From the NCBI GenBank assembly GCA_002422745.1, contig DITH01000185.1, positions 1 to 7,028 on the forward strand: 7,028 nucleotides of DNA, given 5' to 3'. Shown piece after piece: positions 1 to 6,870 of the stretch (position 1 is its first letter; every line of letters starts with the position of its first letter). The notes beneath the pieces were generated by a model. It had not been told where the DNA came from. It did no database searches and saw nothing but the letters and a program-made list of their open reading frames with translations. The position numbers and the translations under genes were made by a program. This stretch comes from Alphaproteobacteria bacterium UBA6189 (GTDB lineage: Bacteria; Pseudomonadota; Alphaproteobacteria; Rickettsiales; UBA3002).

Positions 1-800
1 TCCGTATAGGCGGCAATGGCGGGTAGGAAATCTGGCGCATTGCCATAGGCCTGGCGTAAGCCTGCGAGCTGCGCTTTACCGGTCGTCTCCTCACGCGCGG
101 CCAGCACATACGCCATGGCGGCATAGCGATGGCGTTCCGCCTTGCTCAGCGGCGATTGCCAATGCCAACCTTCGGTGAGGCTTTTGATGGCAGCGGTGTT
201 CCCCTGACGGGCATACAGATCGATCAGCGTGAGGGCCAGCCAGCGATCCTTCGGGCTATCGCGCCGTGCATCAAGGGCGAGCTCCGTCGCCTCCAGCCAT
301 TCGCGGCGGGTAAGGTGCTGCTCAATCAACCGATGGGTGGCAAGCTGCGCGGTGGAGGGGTGAGCCAGCAAGGCACGGAACTCGCCGCGCGCTTCGTCAT
401 GCTTGCCTTGCCGTTGCAAAAGCTGCGCGGTGAGAAGCTGAGGAAGTGGTTCGCCGGGCAGGGTCTGCCGGGCTTTTTTTAGTGAAGCGGCGGCGGCCGA
501 TTCATCACCCAGTGCCAGCGCGGTGAGGCCGTGGGTCACCTGTTGCAGGCCGCGCGCCATAGTGCGGTAACGGTGCCGCGCGCGTCGCCGCTCGGGCCAG
601 CTCACCAGCTGCCAGATGGCCACCGCCATCAGCATGGTCAGCAAGCAGGCCAGAACCACCAACAGCACAGCGGCGGCGGTATGCAGTTCGATTTCGTAGT
701 CCAGCCAGTCCACCCGCACGATGCCCGGATGATCGAGCAGCCAGTTGCCCGCTACCGTCAGCGGCACCAGTAAAATGAGGAAAAGAACAAAACGGGCCAT
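1..800 (-). CDS. hemY: HemY-type inner-membrane TPR protein, 3' end cut by window edge
   Basis: This gene begins at the ATG at 800-798 and stays open to the window edge, giving 266 residues without a stop. The family normally has roughly 400-500, so the C-terminus is missing. Two hydrophobic segments are visible (about residues 3-18 and 42-66), with a short periplasmic loop between them containing the HemY-like stretch NWLLDHPGIVRVDW. A basic stretch follows (WPERRRARHRYR, 68-79), and then helical repeats rich in Ala and Leu with TPR character (about 85 onward, for example LLQRQGKHDEARGEFRALL). HemY proteins are linked to late haem synthesis as membrane scaffold-like proteins, and their exact biochemical role is unsettled. 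This is not the protoporphyrinogen oxidase also called HemY in Gram-positives. The start overlaps the upstream stop as TAATG, with a strong GGAGG four bases before the ATG (805-809), so translation is probably coupled. It is the last visible gene of the haem operon. Confidence 0.92.
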   Translation of the reverse strand, partial: MARFVLFLILLVPLTVAGNWLLDHPGIVRVDWLDYEIELHTAAAVLLVVLACLLTMLMAVAIWQLVSWPERRRARHRYRTMARGLQQVTHGLTALALGDESAAAASLKKARQTLPGEPLPQLLTAQLLQRQGKHDEARGEFRALLAHPSTAQLATHRLIEQHLTRREWLEATELALDARRDSPKDRWLALTLIDLYARQGNTAAIKSLTEGWHWQSPLSKAERHRYAAMAYVLAAREETTGKAQLAGLRQAYGNAPDFLPAIAAYT

Positions 801-1699
801 TATTCCTCCGTAGAAACGGAGGCGCTCGCCTGATCGATCAGCGCTTGCTCGGCGGCGCGCAGGGCGCGGACAATCTCCTGATGCTGCTCGGCGCGCACCA
901 GCCATTCAGCGAGCGGTACCTGCGCATCGGCCGGCAGTTGCTGCACATGATGCATCAGCACCGCCAGGCTTGCGCCGTTTTCAGTTGCCGCGCGCAAGAC
1001 GGCATAGCTGTCTTCTCTGGCTTCCGGTTTACGGCGCACGCTGAGAAAACCTCTCAGCGCATTATTGATACGGCTGAGTTTTGGGTCATCCGCCGGTTCG
1101 TCCTGCGCGTTAGTTTGCGCCAACAACAGGGTTTCCATTTCGCGGCGTAAAGCGCTTTCACTAGTTACCCCGCCTGGCGCGGCTTCCTGCAGCACCGGCA
1201 TCACAGGGGCGAGGGCAGGCAGCGTTTGCAGGTCGGCAAGCGGCTCCGAAAACGGTTCGCCACTTTCCGCGGCGCGTTGCAGGGTTATAAACTGGGCCAA
1301 CACCTGGGTGCCTTCCAGCGCTGGAGGATATTCAATCACCGGCGCGGGGGCCATGGCCGTTTTCTCAACCGCTTCCAGCCGTGCGGCGAGTATGCTTGCT
1401 TCCTGCGTACGCTGCGTAAGTATTTCCTCCAACCGCGCCACATCGCGTGCACTGGCCTGCCCCGTGCGGCTGCGTGCCAGTTGGCGCTCGGTCCGCTGCT
1501 GCGCTAGTTTTAATTGGTCGATCTGTGTGACGAGCTGCTGGTTTACTGCCTGCTGCGCACGGAAGGCATCGTATAGCGCATAGACCGCCACGGCCGATAA
1601 AACCGCCAACACGGCCAGCCCGATCCAACTGGTGGAGCGTGCCGGGCGAGAGGCTGCGCCGGCTTCGGTGGCGGAGGGGATGGTGGGTTCCGTATTCAT
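800..1699 (-). CDS. Mitofilin/Mic60-like membrane-anchored coiled-coil protein
   Basis: The 299-residue product has a short, polar N-terminal cytoplasmic tail (1-24), one transmembrane helix (about 26-43, starting IGLAVLAVLSAVAVY), a long Gln/Arg/Glu-rich coiled-coil (about 47-115), a Pro/Ala linker (116-128), and a helical C-terminal domain (about 131-290). The C-terminal domain contains GEPFSEPLADL and LSRINNALRGFLSVRR, which resemble the alphaproteobacterial mitofilin group (COG4223). Bacterial Mic60 proteins anchor in the inner membrane and are known to shape intracytoplasmic membranes and link inner and outer membranes. Their gene commonly lies between hemD and hemY, as here. HemX occupies the same position in Gammaproteobacteria and has a similar TM-plus-coiled-coil layout, so that name is the main alternative. 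An in-frame TGA directly precedes the 24-base leader, so the ATG at 1699 is the first possible ATG start. No clear Shine-Dalgarno precedes it. The fold assignment rests on layout, context and short motifs. Confidence 0.8.
   Translation of the reverse strand: MNTEPTIPSATEAGAASRPARSTSWIGLAVLAVLSAVAVYALYDAFRAQQAVNQQLVTQIDQLKLAQQRTERQLARSRTGQASARDVARLEEILTQRTQEASILAARLEAVEKTAMAPAPVIEYPPALEGTQVLAQFITLQRAAESGEPFSEPLADLQTLPALAPVMPVLQEAAPGGVTSESALRREMETLLLAQTNAQDEPADDPKLSRINNALRGFLSVRRKPEAREDSYAVLRAATENGASLAVLMHHVQQLPADAQVPLAEWLVRAEQHQEIVRALRAAEQALIDQASASVSTEE
805..809 (-). promoter_or_regulatory. Shine-Dalgarno of hemY inside the upstream gene
   Basis: On the minus strand GGAGG lies four bases before the hemY ATG. 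It sits within the last codons (ACG GAG GAA) of the mitofilin-like gene, whose TAA stop shares its last A with the hemY start (TAATG). This fixes the hemY start and implies that ribosomes finishing one gene can reinitiate on the next. Confidence 0.75.
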
Positions 1700-1723
1700 G
1701 TAGCGCTTAGACCATAAAACGGC

Positions 1724-2449
1724 TCAGGAAGCAATGGCGCGCGCATGCTGGCTTACCAGTGCCACCATGGCGTCGCGGGTGGGGGCGGGGCTTACCAAAA
1801 CACTGCGCCATGGCAGCATGGAGGCCGCTTCCGACACGGCGAGACTCAGGCAATAAGCGTCGATCGATTCGGCGGCCTGGGTGAATTCCTCTTCCTTCAG
1901 CAAGCCGCAGGCGATGCGCGCCGTGCGTGCCGAGAAAAACACGACACCGCGGATCTCACCACTGCTTAAATGCATGCGTAAACCGGGTGTGAAACTACCT
2001 TGGGCCGCGGCGCGATAAACAATATGCCGCGTGCAGTGAATGCCTTGCATGGCCAGCAACGAGGTGGGGTCGAATTGAATATCCTCGCCCGAGTAATACG
2101 CGAGTTGGCTGCCGGGCGCGAGCCGGTCGCGTACTACGGGCAACAGGCCCATCAGGTCGCCGATGCCCGTTAATACCTCGCTGAAACCGCGCTCACGGGC
2201 GATAGCGGCGGTGGCTTGGCCGACGCAAAAAACCGGCAACATAGCCAGTTCTGGCGCAAGCGCATGCGCCGCGTGGCGGCTGGTAAGCAGCAGCGCATCG
2301 GGCGGCGTAGTGAGGGTAGGAACCGGCAGGGGTTCGATGGTGATCACCGGATCAATGATACTGAGGATACCATGCTCGGCGAGCGCTTCGGCGATGGCGT
2401 GGCTATCGGCTTCGGGCCGGGTCAACCAGATGCGCGATCCCCCACTCAT
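1724..2449 (-). CDS. hemD: Uroporphyrinogen-III synthase
   Basis: HemD closes linear hydroxymethylbilane with inversion of ring D, forming uroporphyrinogen III in the cytoplasm. This is the branch point for haem, sirohaem and cobalamin. The 241 residues match the usual length of about 240-260. The family diverges strongly in sequence, but its landmarks appear in order: an N-terminal strand ending LTRPEADS (9-16), LLLTSRHAAHAL (53-64), CVGQATAAIARERGF (75-89), YYSGE (118-122), VVFFSARTARI (169-179), a region around AYCLSLAVSEAA (198-209), and the closing APTRDAMVALV (222-232). This fits two Rossmann-like lobes joined by a hinge. The ATG overlaps the hemC stop as ATGA, and a weak AGGTG lies five bases upstream, so translation is probably coupled to hemC, which makes its substrate. 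Confidence 0.92.
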   Translation of the reverse strand: MSGGSRIWLTRPEADSHAIAEALAEHGILSIIDPVITIEPLPVPTLTTPPDALLLTSRHAAHALAPELAMLPVFCVGQATAAIARERGFSEVLTGIGDLMGLLPVVRDRLAPGSQLAYYSGEDIQFDPTSLLAMQGIHCTRHIVYRAAAQGSFTPGLRMHLSSGEIRGVVFFSARTARIACGLLKEEEFTQAAESIDAYCLSLAVSEAASMLPWRSVLVSPAPTRDAMVALVSQHARAIAS

Positions 2450-3369
2450 CCATGCACCTGCGCCAGTAATCCTTCGCCTGCTTCACGTCGCAACCGTTCG
2501 CCTAGCGCCAGCCCCAGCCGTTCGGCTTCCGCGGCGCTGCCGAGTATTTCCTGGTAATGGCGCACCGAGCCATCGGGGGCCAGCACCTCGCCGCGCAAGG
2601 TCAAGGTACCTTCGCTTAGCTCGGCGAGCGCGGCTATCGGTGTGCGGCACGAGCCATCAAGCGTTTTGAGGAACGCCCGCTCGGCGGTGATACAAATTTC
2701 GGTCGGTCGGTGGCTGACGCGGGCCATGAGCGCTTGGATGTCGGCCCGTTCGCTGCGACATTCCATGCAAATCGCGCCTTGCGCCGCAGCGGGTAGCATT
2801 TCATCAGTCGGGATGAGATCGCGGATATGGTGTTCATACCCAAGGCGTATCAGCCCGGCGGCGGCCAGGAAGGTGCCTTCGGCCACGCCATCGGCTAGCT
2901 TTTTCAGCCGTGTGTCGACATTGCCACGAAATGGCACCACGCGCACATCGGGCCGGCGGAATTTCAGCTGCGCCGCGCGGCGAGTGGAAGAGGTGCCGAC
3001 GATTGCGCCTTTGGGCAACGCGCCGATGCTGGTATGGTGCGGGCTGAGCCAGGCATCGCGCATATCGGCGCGCTCCAGCATGCCGCAAATCACCAACCCG
3101 TCGGGCAACAGGCTCGGCATATCCTTAGTGGAATGCACCGCCACATCGATGCGCCCGTCAAGCAATGCGTCTTCAAGCTCCTTGGTGAACAGGCCCTTAT
3201 AACCCCAGTCGCTGATATCTTTCTGCACCTCCTTATCGCCTGCCGTGGTCATCGGCAGGAAGGAAATGGCAAGGCCGGGGGCGACGGCAAGCAACGCATC
3301 GCGCAGCATTTCCGCTTGCGCCATGGCCAGTTTGCTGGCACGGGTGCCGATGATAAGCGTTTGGCTCAT
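2446..3369 (-). CDS. hemC: Hydroxymethylbilane synthase (porphobilinogen deaminase)
   Basis: HemC joins four porphobilinogen molecules into hydroxymethylbilane in the cytoplasm, using a covalently bound dipyrromethane primer. The 307-residue length is typical. Visible family motifs are IGTRASKLAMAQAE (7-20), VHSTKDMP (78-85) with catalytic Asp83, GTSSTRRAAQL (125-135), FRGNVDTRL (147-155) in the cofactor-binding region, AAQGAICMECR (195-205), and DGSCRTPIAA (238-247), where Cys241 is the expected attachment site of the primer. All the residues expected for activity appear intact. The ATG at 3369 is preceded by AAGG three bases upstream. It is the first gene of the minus-strand haem operon, 43 bases from the divergent tsaD, so its promoter must lie in that spacer or within the 5' end of tsaD. 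I found no convincing -35/-10 pair there. Confidence 0.97.
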   Translation of the reverse strand: MSQTLIIGTRASKLAMAQAEMLRDALLAVAPGLAISFLPMTTAGDKEVQKDISDWGYKGLFTKELEDALLDGRIDVAVHSTKDMPSLLPDGLVICGMLERADMRDAWLSPHHTSIGALPKGAIVGTSSTRRAAQLKFRRPDVRVVPFRGNVDTRLKKLADGVAEGTFLAAAGLIRLGYEHHIRDLIPTDEMLPAAAQGAICMECRSERADIQALMARVSHRPTEICITAERAFLKTLDGSCRTPIAALAELSEGTLTLRGEVLAPDGSVRHYQEILGSAAEAERLGLALGERLRREAGEGLLAQVHG

Positions 3370-3412
3370 GCGCCTTGCCTAGCGCAGCCAGCATCAATTT
3401 GCGAGGGAGAAA

Positions 3413-4453
3413 ATGCGCATCGTTCTCGGCATTGAATCAAGCTGCGACGAAACCGCGGTGGCGCTGGTGCGCGAAGATAAAACCATCCTGAGCGCCAAGC
3501 TGGCCAGCCAAACGGCTGAGCATGCACCCTACGGTGGAGTGGTGCCGGAAATCGCCGCGCGGGCGCATCTGGCGCGGATTGACCAGCTTTATACCGAATG
3601 CCTCGAGGAAGCCGGTGTCGACCTCGGCGCGATCGACGCGATTGCCGCCACCACCGGGCCCGGACTCATCGGCGGCGTCATGGTCGGCGCCATGTTCGGC
3701 AAGGCGCTGGCTTCGGCTACCGGCAAACCATTTTTAGCAATGAACCATCTCGAAGGGCATGCCCTCACCGTGCGTCTCGTCGCCGATGTCGCCTTTCCGT
3801 ATTTTCTGCTGCTGGTGTCGGGCGGGCATTGCCAGATGCTGCTGGTGCATGGGGTGGGTCAATATACGCTGCTCGGCGGCACGAAAGATGATGCGCTCGG
3901 CGAAGCCTATGATAAAACCGCAAAAATGCTGGGCCTGCCCTATCCCGGCGGCCCGGCGCTGGAACGTGTCGCGGCATCCGGCAACCCGATGGCGTTTCGC
4001 CTGCCGCAACCGCTGCATGGTGACGCATCGGCTGATTTTTCTTTCTCCGGGTTAAAAACCGCCGTGCGGCTATTGATCGAAGCCCAGACCCGCACCCGTC
4101 CGCTCGACGACGCGTTGATCGCCGATATCGCCGCAAGCTTTCAACATACCGTGCTGAAGGTGATGGAGGATCGGGTGGGGCGCGGCCTCATGCTGGCACG
4201 GCAACACTGCCCCGGCATCACGGCGCTGACGGTAGCCGGTGGGGTCGCAGCCAATCAGGCCCTGCGCGGAGCGCTGCAAACGCTGGCCGATACGCATGAT
4301 TTACCGCTGCATGTGGCGCCGCCCGCCCTGTGCACCGACAATGCCGCCATGATCGCCTGGGCGGGGATGGAGCGGCTGATGCTGGGCCATGCCGATGGAT
4401 TGGAAGCCGACCCGCGGGCCCGCTGGCCGCTGAGCGAGCTGGGCAGCGTTTAG
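3413..4453 (+). CDS. tsaD: tRNA t6A37 threonylcarbamoyltransferase subunit TsaD
   Basis: TsaD (Gcp/YgjD; Kae1 family) transfers the threonylcarbamoyl group from threonylcarbamoyl-AMP to A37 of ANN-decoding tRNAs, working with TsaB and TsaE, which are not in this window. The 346 residues are full length. Landmarks are [12 protein letters not shown] (7-18), [11 protein letters not shown] (43-53), [13 protein letters not shown] (80-92), NHLEGHA (111-117) with metal ligands His112 and His116, VSGGHC (135-140), [11 protein letters not shown] (163-173), FSGLKTAV (211-218), [12 protein letters not shown] (274-285), and [12 protein letters not shown] (307-318) with metal ligand Asp309. These form the ASKHA nucleotide-binding fold with its metal site. 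The start is supported by GAGGGAG (3403-3409) just upstream. The stop overlaps the converging ModA-like gene by four bases. In many relatives gpsA follows tsaD, but not here. Confidence 0.97.
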   Translation: MRIVLGIESSCDETAVALVREDKTILSAKLASQTAEHAPYGGVVPEIAARAHLARIDQLYTECLEEAGVDLGAIDAIAATTGPGLIGGVMVGAMFGKALASATGKPFLAMNHLEGHALTVRLVADVAFPYFLLLVSGGHCQMLLVHGVGQYTLLGGTKDDALGEAYDKTAKMLGLPYPGGPALERVAASGNPMAFRLPQPLHGDASADFSFSGLKTAVRLLIEAQTRTRPLDDALIADIAASFQHTVLKVMEDRVGRGLMLARQHCPGITALTVAGGVAANQALRGALQTLADTHDLPLHVAPPALCTDNAAMIAWAGMERLMLGHADGLEADPRARWPLSELGSV

Positions 4454-4459
4454 CGCTGC
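4443..4459. terminator. Possible hairpin over the convergent tsaD and ModA-like stop codons
   Basis: A perfect six-base-pair inverted repeat, GCAGCG-TTTAG-CGCTGC, spans the junction where the two genes overlap. The tsaD stop (4451-4453) lies in the loop, and so does nearly all of the stop of the opposing gene. It would form a similar hairpin in either transcript. Neither side is followed by a run of U, so intrinsic termination is uncertain; it may instead act as an mRNA 3'-end stabiliser or be chance. Confidence 0.3.
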
Positions 4460-5259
4460 GATTGCGGCGGCGGCTGGAAGCCGAAATGGGCGAAAATCTG
4501 CTGGCCTTTGGGGCTGAACAAATAGCCGATAAATTGTCGCGTTTGCGCCATCGATTCACTGGCCAGCACCACCGCCTCGTAATTCACCGGCTTGGCGGTC
4601 TCGGCCGAGAAGATATGTAATACGTTGAGCGCCGGGTCGTTCAGCGCATCGGTGGCGAGCAGCAAGGCAAAACCCGGCGTGCGCTTGAGGCGGCGAATGG
4701 CCATCTCGCGGCTTTCCACCATGATCACCCGCGATTTCAGCAATTCGGCGTAATCGGGGTTTTCCATCAGCGCCAGCGCCCGGTTGCCTTCATGGGTGCT
4801 GACCGGGGTAATATAGATCGGCAGGTCGGGCTGGGCATATAGAATGGCCGCCAGCGAAATATGCCGGGCGATGTCGGTGCGCGATTCAAGACTGGCCGAG
4901 CCCACCAGGGCCAGCGAGGTGCGGGCGAAGGCGCGGGCGCTGAACACATCGATTAATCCGCGATTGCGCAATACGGTCACCAGCGGTTGGTTGGCGGTCA
5001 ACAGTAAATGCGCCTCGAGCCCCTGCTCGATCTGCTGGGCGGCTTCCTCGCCATCCTTGACCGCGATGGTCAGCGGCGTGCCGGTTTGCTTGGCATAATC
5101 GCGCGCCAGCTGGGCTAGCGGCAGCAACAAACTGGGGTCGGCCAGCACGGTCAGGTTGGTGGGCGAGGGCGGGGGCGACGACACAGGCGCGGGCTCCGCC
5201 GCGTGCAGCGTGACCGCATACCCCATCCACACGGACAGCATGAGCACTAGGAATCGCAT
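4450..5259 (-). CDS. ModA-like periplasmic substrate-binding protein, ligand uncertain
   Basis: The 269-residue product starts with a signal peptide (hydrophobic core about 2-18, probable cleavage after LHA, residue 20), followed by a Pro-rich linker (to about 33) and a mature domain of about 230 residues. The mature domain follows the ModA plan: [20 protein letters not shown] (start about 36), [54 protein letters not shown] and a closing [10 protein letters not shown]. ModA proteins capture molybdate or tungstate for ModBC. By eye alignment with E. coli ModA, one Ser ligand (in ADPSL) is kept. The second Ser position falls in KDGEE and the ligand Tyr position is Leu (FALLLATD), so molybdate binding is doubtful. 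No modB or modC is in the window. An in-frame TAG lies 12 bases upstream of the ATG, fixing the N-terminal limit; no clear Shine-Dalgarno is seen. It diverges from the HupE-like gene across 45 bases. Confidence 0.75.
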   Translation of the reverse strand: MRFLVLMLSVWMGYAVTLHAAEPAPVSSPPPSPTNLTVLADPSLLLPLAQLARDYAKQTGTPLTIAVKDGEEAAQQIEQGLEAHLLLTANQPLVTVLRNRGLIDVFSARAFARTSLALVGSASLESRTDIARHISLAAILYAQPDLPIYITPVSTHEGNRALALMENPDYAELLKSRVIMVESREMAIRRLKRTPGFALLLATDALNDPALNVLHIFSAETAKPVNYEAVVLASESMAQTRQFIGYLFSPKGQQIFAHFGFQPPPQSQR

Positions 5260-5265
5260 GGTTTT

Positions 5266-5295
5266 TTGCTAGCAGGAGCCGCCGTGCGTTGCTAG
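5266..5295. repeat. Repeated TTGCTAG in the divergent spacer
   Basis: The 45-base spacer between the ModA-like and HupE-like starts holds TTGCTAG twice in the same direction (5266-5272 and 5289-5295), start to start 23 bases, about two helical turns. The first copy is part of the perfect palindrome TGCTAGCA (5267-5274). A regulator site controlling both genes is possible, but the motif is short. Confidence 0.25.
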
Positions 5296-5304
5296 GATTA
5301 TCGC

Positions 5305-5889
5305 ATGTCATCGCGCCGTTTTATTTTACTCGCCATCGGGCTGTTCCTGCTTGGTGCCTTGCCGTTCCTGGTGCTGCAGCCCACTGCTGCCGCCAGCGCG
5401 GGCTTGAGCCTTGGCTTCAGCGCACCGCTGGGCCATTGGGCCGTGCTTGGGCTATTGTTCGCCTCAGGCATGCTGGCGGCCCTGCTGCCCCGCGACGGGC
5501 TGGTGCAAATGCCGCTTGCCTTCACCCTGATGATCATGCTCGGCGGCATGCTGACGCTCGATGTGCATCAGTTCCCACCGATCCGCTATTTCGTCCTGGG
5601 GGCGGTGCTGTGCCTAAGCCTGCTGGTGGGCATCACACGGCAGAAACTCACGCTGCTTACCATCATGCTGCTTGCCTCGCTCGGTTTCCACCTGGGCGAT
5701 TACTACATGAAAACCGTGCCCGAGATCGCGTCACCGATGTATTACCTGCTCGGCGTGCTGATGTCGTTGAGCATGGTGCTGGCGATTGCCGTGGCGTTTG
5801 GTGTCACCGTGTTTGGCGACCATGAAATCATGTGGGGTCGGGTAAAGGAATCGCGGCGTTTTCGCCTCATCCGCTCGATTTTCCTATAG
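5305..5889 (+). CDS. Six-helix membrane protein, HupE/UreJ-like, motif degenerate
   Basis: The 194-residue product is strongly hydrophobic, with about six membrane helices (roughly 5-25, 45-62, 70-87, 94-111, 116-131, 145-170) and a basic C-terminal tail (179-190). Length, helix spacing and phrases such as PLAFTLMIMLGGML (70-83), VLGAVLCLSLLVGI (97-110) and LLASLGFH (122-129) resemble HupE/UreJ permeases, which are linked to nickel or cobalt supply to hydrogenase and urease. The usual HPxxGxDH motif of helix 1-2 is not intact: the region reads APLGHWAVLG, keeping at most His44. The HG-rich motif in helix 5 is reduced to FHLGDYYM, keeping His129. Metal specificity is therefore unknown, and the family call rests on general resemblance. 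The first helix could act as an uncleaved or cleaved signal. The ATG at 5305 has only a weak upstream TAGGAT. It diverges from the ModA-like gene and converges on znuA, overlapping its end by six bases. Confidence 0.55.
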   Translation: MSSRRFILLAIGLFLLGALPFLVLQPTAAASAGLSLGFSAPLGHWAVLGLLFASGMLAALLPRDGLVQMPLAFTLMIMLGGMLTLDVHQFPPIRYFVLGAVLCLSLLVGITRQKLTLLTIMLLASLGFHLGDYYMKTVPEIASPMYYLLGVLMSLSMVLAIAVAFGVTVFGDHEIMWGRVKESRRFRLIRSIFL

Positions 5890-5896
5890 GCAATCG
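5876..5896. terminator. Weak inverted repeat at the convergent HupE-like/znuA stops
   Basis: CGATT (5876-5880) pairs with AATCG (5892-5896) around the perfect palindrome CCTATAGG (5883-5890), which contains most of both stop codons. The stem is short and interrupted by unpaired bases, with no U-run on either side, so a terminator role is speculative. Confidence 0.18.
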
Positions 5897-6870
5897 GCAA
5901 AGCTGAGCGCCGTTTTCACCAGCAACCGGTCGTAATCGTTGCGGGCCCAGCCGACGGGCGGCACGTCTTTTGGTCCATACAGCGTTTCGGGCGAAAGGGC
6001 TACGATCCGTGCGCCTGAAGCCGCGGCCAGCCGCTTTACCAGCGGGTTTTCCGTTTCGCTGATAATACAGCCGATGGATAGTTTCTCCGCACTGGCCAAA
6101 GTATTGTGCAAAGTTTTTGCGCCCAGATAATTTTCCGGTCGTGCCGTCACCGCGCCCGCCTGTTCCAGCCCATAGCGGCGCAGGAAATACTGGTACGCCG
6201 CATGATAGGTAATAAATGGCACCAGCGGCCGCGCGCGCATTTTGTTGCTCGCCGGTTGATCGAGCAGGGCGGTTAACCCGGGATGGACCTCCTCGCGTAA
6301 ATGAAGGGCGAGTTTTGTGGCATTCCCCTTCAGGCGCGCGCGGTGCGTCACGGCGTAATCGCCCAACCGATCGGCCAGTGGCGCGGCAATCGCGGCCATG
6401 CGCAATGGGTCGAGCCACAGATGCGGATCGAGCAGCGCATGCTCGTCAGTCTTCTCGGGCGCATGCTCCTTATCCGCGTTGGCCGGTTCGTGCGTATGCG
6501 TCCACCCATCATGCTCCGGGTAGGGCAAAACATCAGCCCCCGGCAAATCGCTAAGCGTGATGATCTGCGCGCCGCGTTTTTCCTCCACGGCTAACAGTTG
6601 GTCGAGCACCGGGTTCACCTGCGGCGCAGGCGTCACGATGATGTCCGCCTCGGCAAGGGCGCGGCGCTGGCTGGGCGAAAGGGTAAAGGTATGGGCATCC
6701 TGTCCGGCGCGCAGCAAACTGTCGCTTTCGCCAATGCCTAGCAATAACTGGTCGAGATAAGGCTTCAACGGCGGCGTGCTCACCAGCACCTGCGGATTCG
6801 CCGGCCCTGCAAAGGCTGCTTGCGCGGAAACAATAAATAGGGCTACACCCACTCGATATGACCAACGCAT
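5884..6870 (-). CDS. znuA: Zinc-type ABC transporter periplasmic binding protein ZnuA
   Basis: ZnuA captures Zn(II), or less often Mn(II), in the periplasm for ZnuBC. I start it at the ATG at 6870-6868, because GGGAG (6877-6881) lies six bases upstream and a signal peptide follows directly ([20 protein letters not shown], cleavage near residue 21). This gives 328 residues. An in-frame ATG at 6906 would add 12 residues ahead of the signal. Metal ligands by family alignment are His60 (AGQDAHTF), His150 (DPHLWLDP) and His223 (TYHAAYQYF). A His-rich loop between lobes (120-144) carries five His. Cys268 (GCIISE) and Cys327 near the C-terminus (SFADCL) match the disulphide of E. coli ZnuA. The usual Asp in LDPLG is Ser293 (ALSPE) here. 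The gene diverges from znuC. Zinc control by Zur is usual for the family, but I saw no clear Zur box. Confidence 0.9.
   Translation of the reverse strand: MRWSYRVGVALFIVSAQAAFAGPANPQVLVSTPPLKPYLDQLLLGIGESDSLLRAGQDAHTFTLSPSQRRALAEADIIVTPAPQVNPVLDQLLAVEEKRGAQIITLSDLPGADVLPYPEHDGWTHTHEPANADKEHAPEKTDEHALLDPHLWLDPLRMAAIAAPLADRLGDYAVTHRARLKGNATKLALHLREEVHPGLTALLDQPASNKMRARPLVPFITYHAAYQYFLRRYGLEQAGAVTARPENYLGAKTLHNTLASAEKLSIGCIISETENPLVKRLAAASGARIVALSPETLYGPKDVPPVGWARNDYDRLLVKTALSFADCL

Noticed and set aside
473..481. A-run (A AAA AAA pattern on the minus strand) in hemY that could be a slippery frameshift site
   Set aside because: The HemY frame continues with family-like sequence on both sides, and I saw no downstream stem or Shine-Dalgarno-like stimulator. 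A short homopolymer alone is not enough.
531..773. Plus-strand frame with a His/Gln-rich peptide that looks like a metal-binding protein
   Set aside because: It lies opposite the HemY membrane segments. The His/Gln content comes from the complement of Leu/Val/Ala codons, and no ribosome site supports it.
1065..1583. Plus-strand open frame of 172 codons opposite the mitofilin-like gene
   Set aside because: It is a high-GC shadow: its Ser/Ala/Arg/Cys-rich translation has no recognisable domain, and the opposite strand encodes a coherent TM plus coiled-coil protein in a conserved operon position.
2642..3202. Plus-strand frame of 186 codons opposite hemC
   Set aside because: It is fully covered by hemC, whose catalytic motifs are intact; the antisense translation shows no family features.
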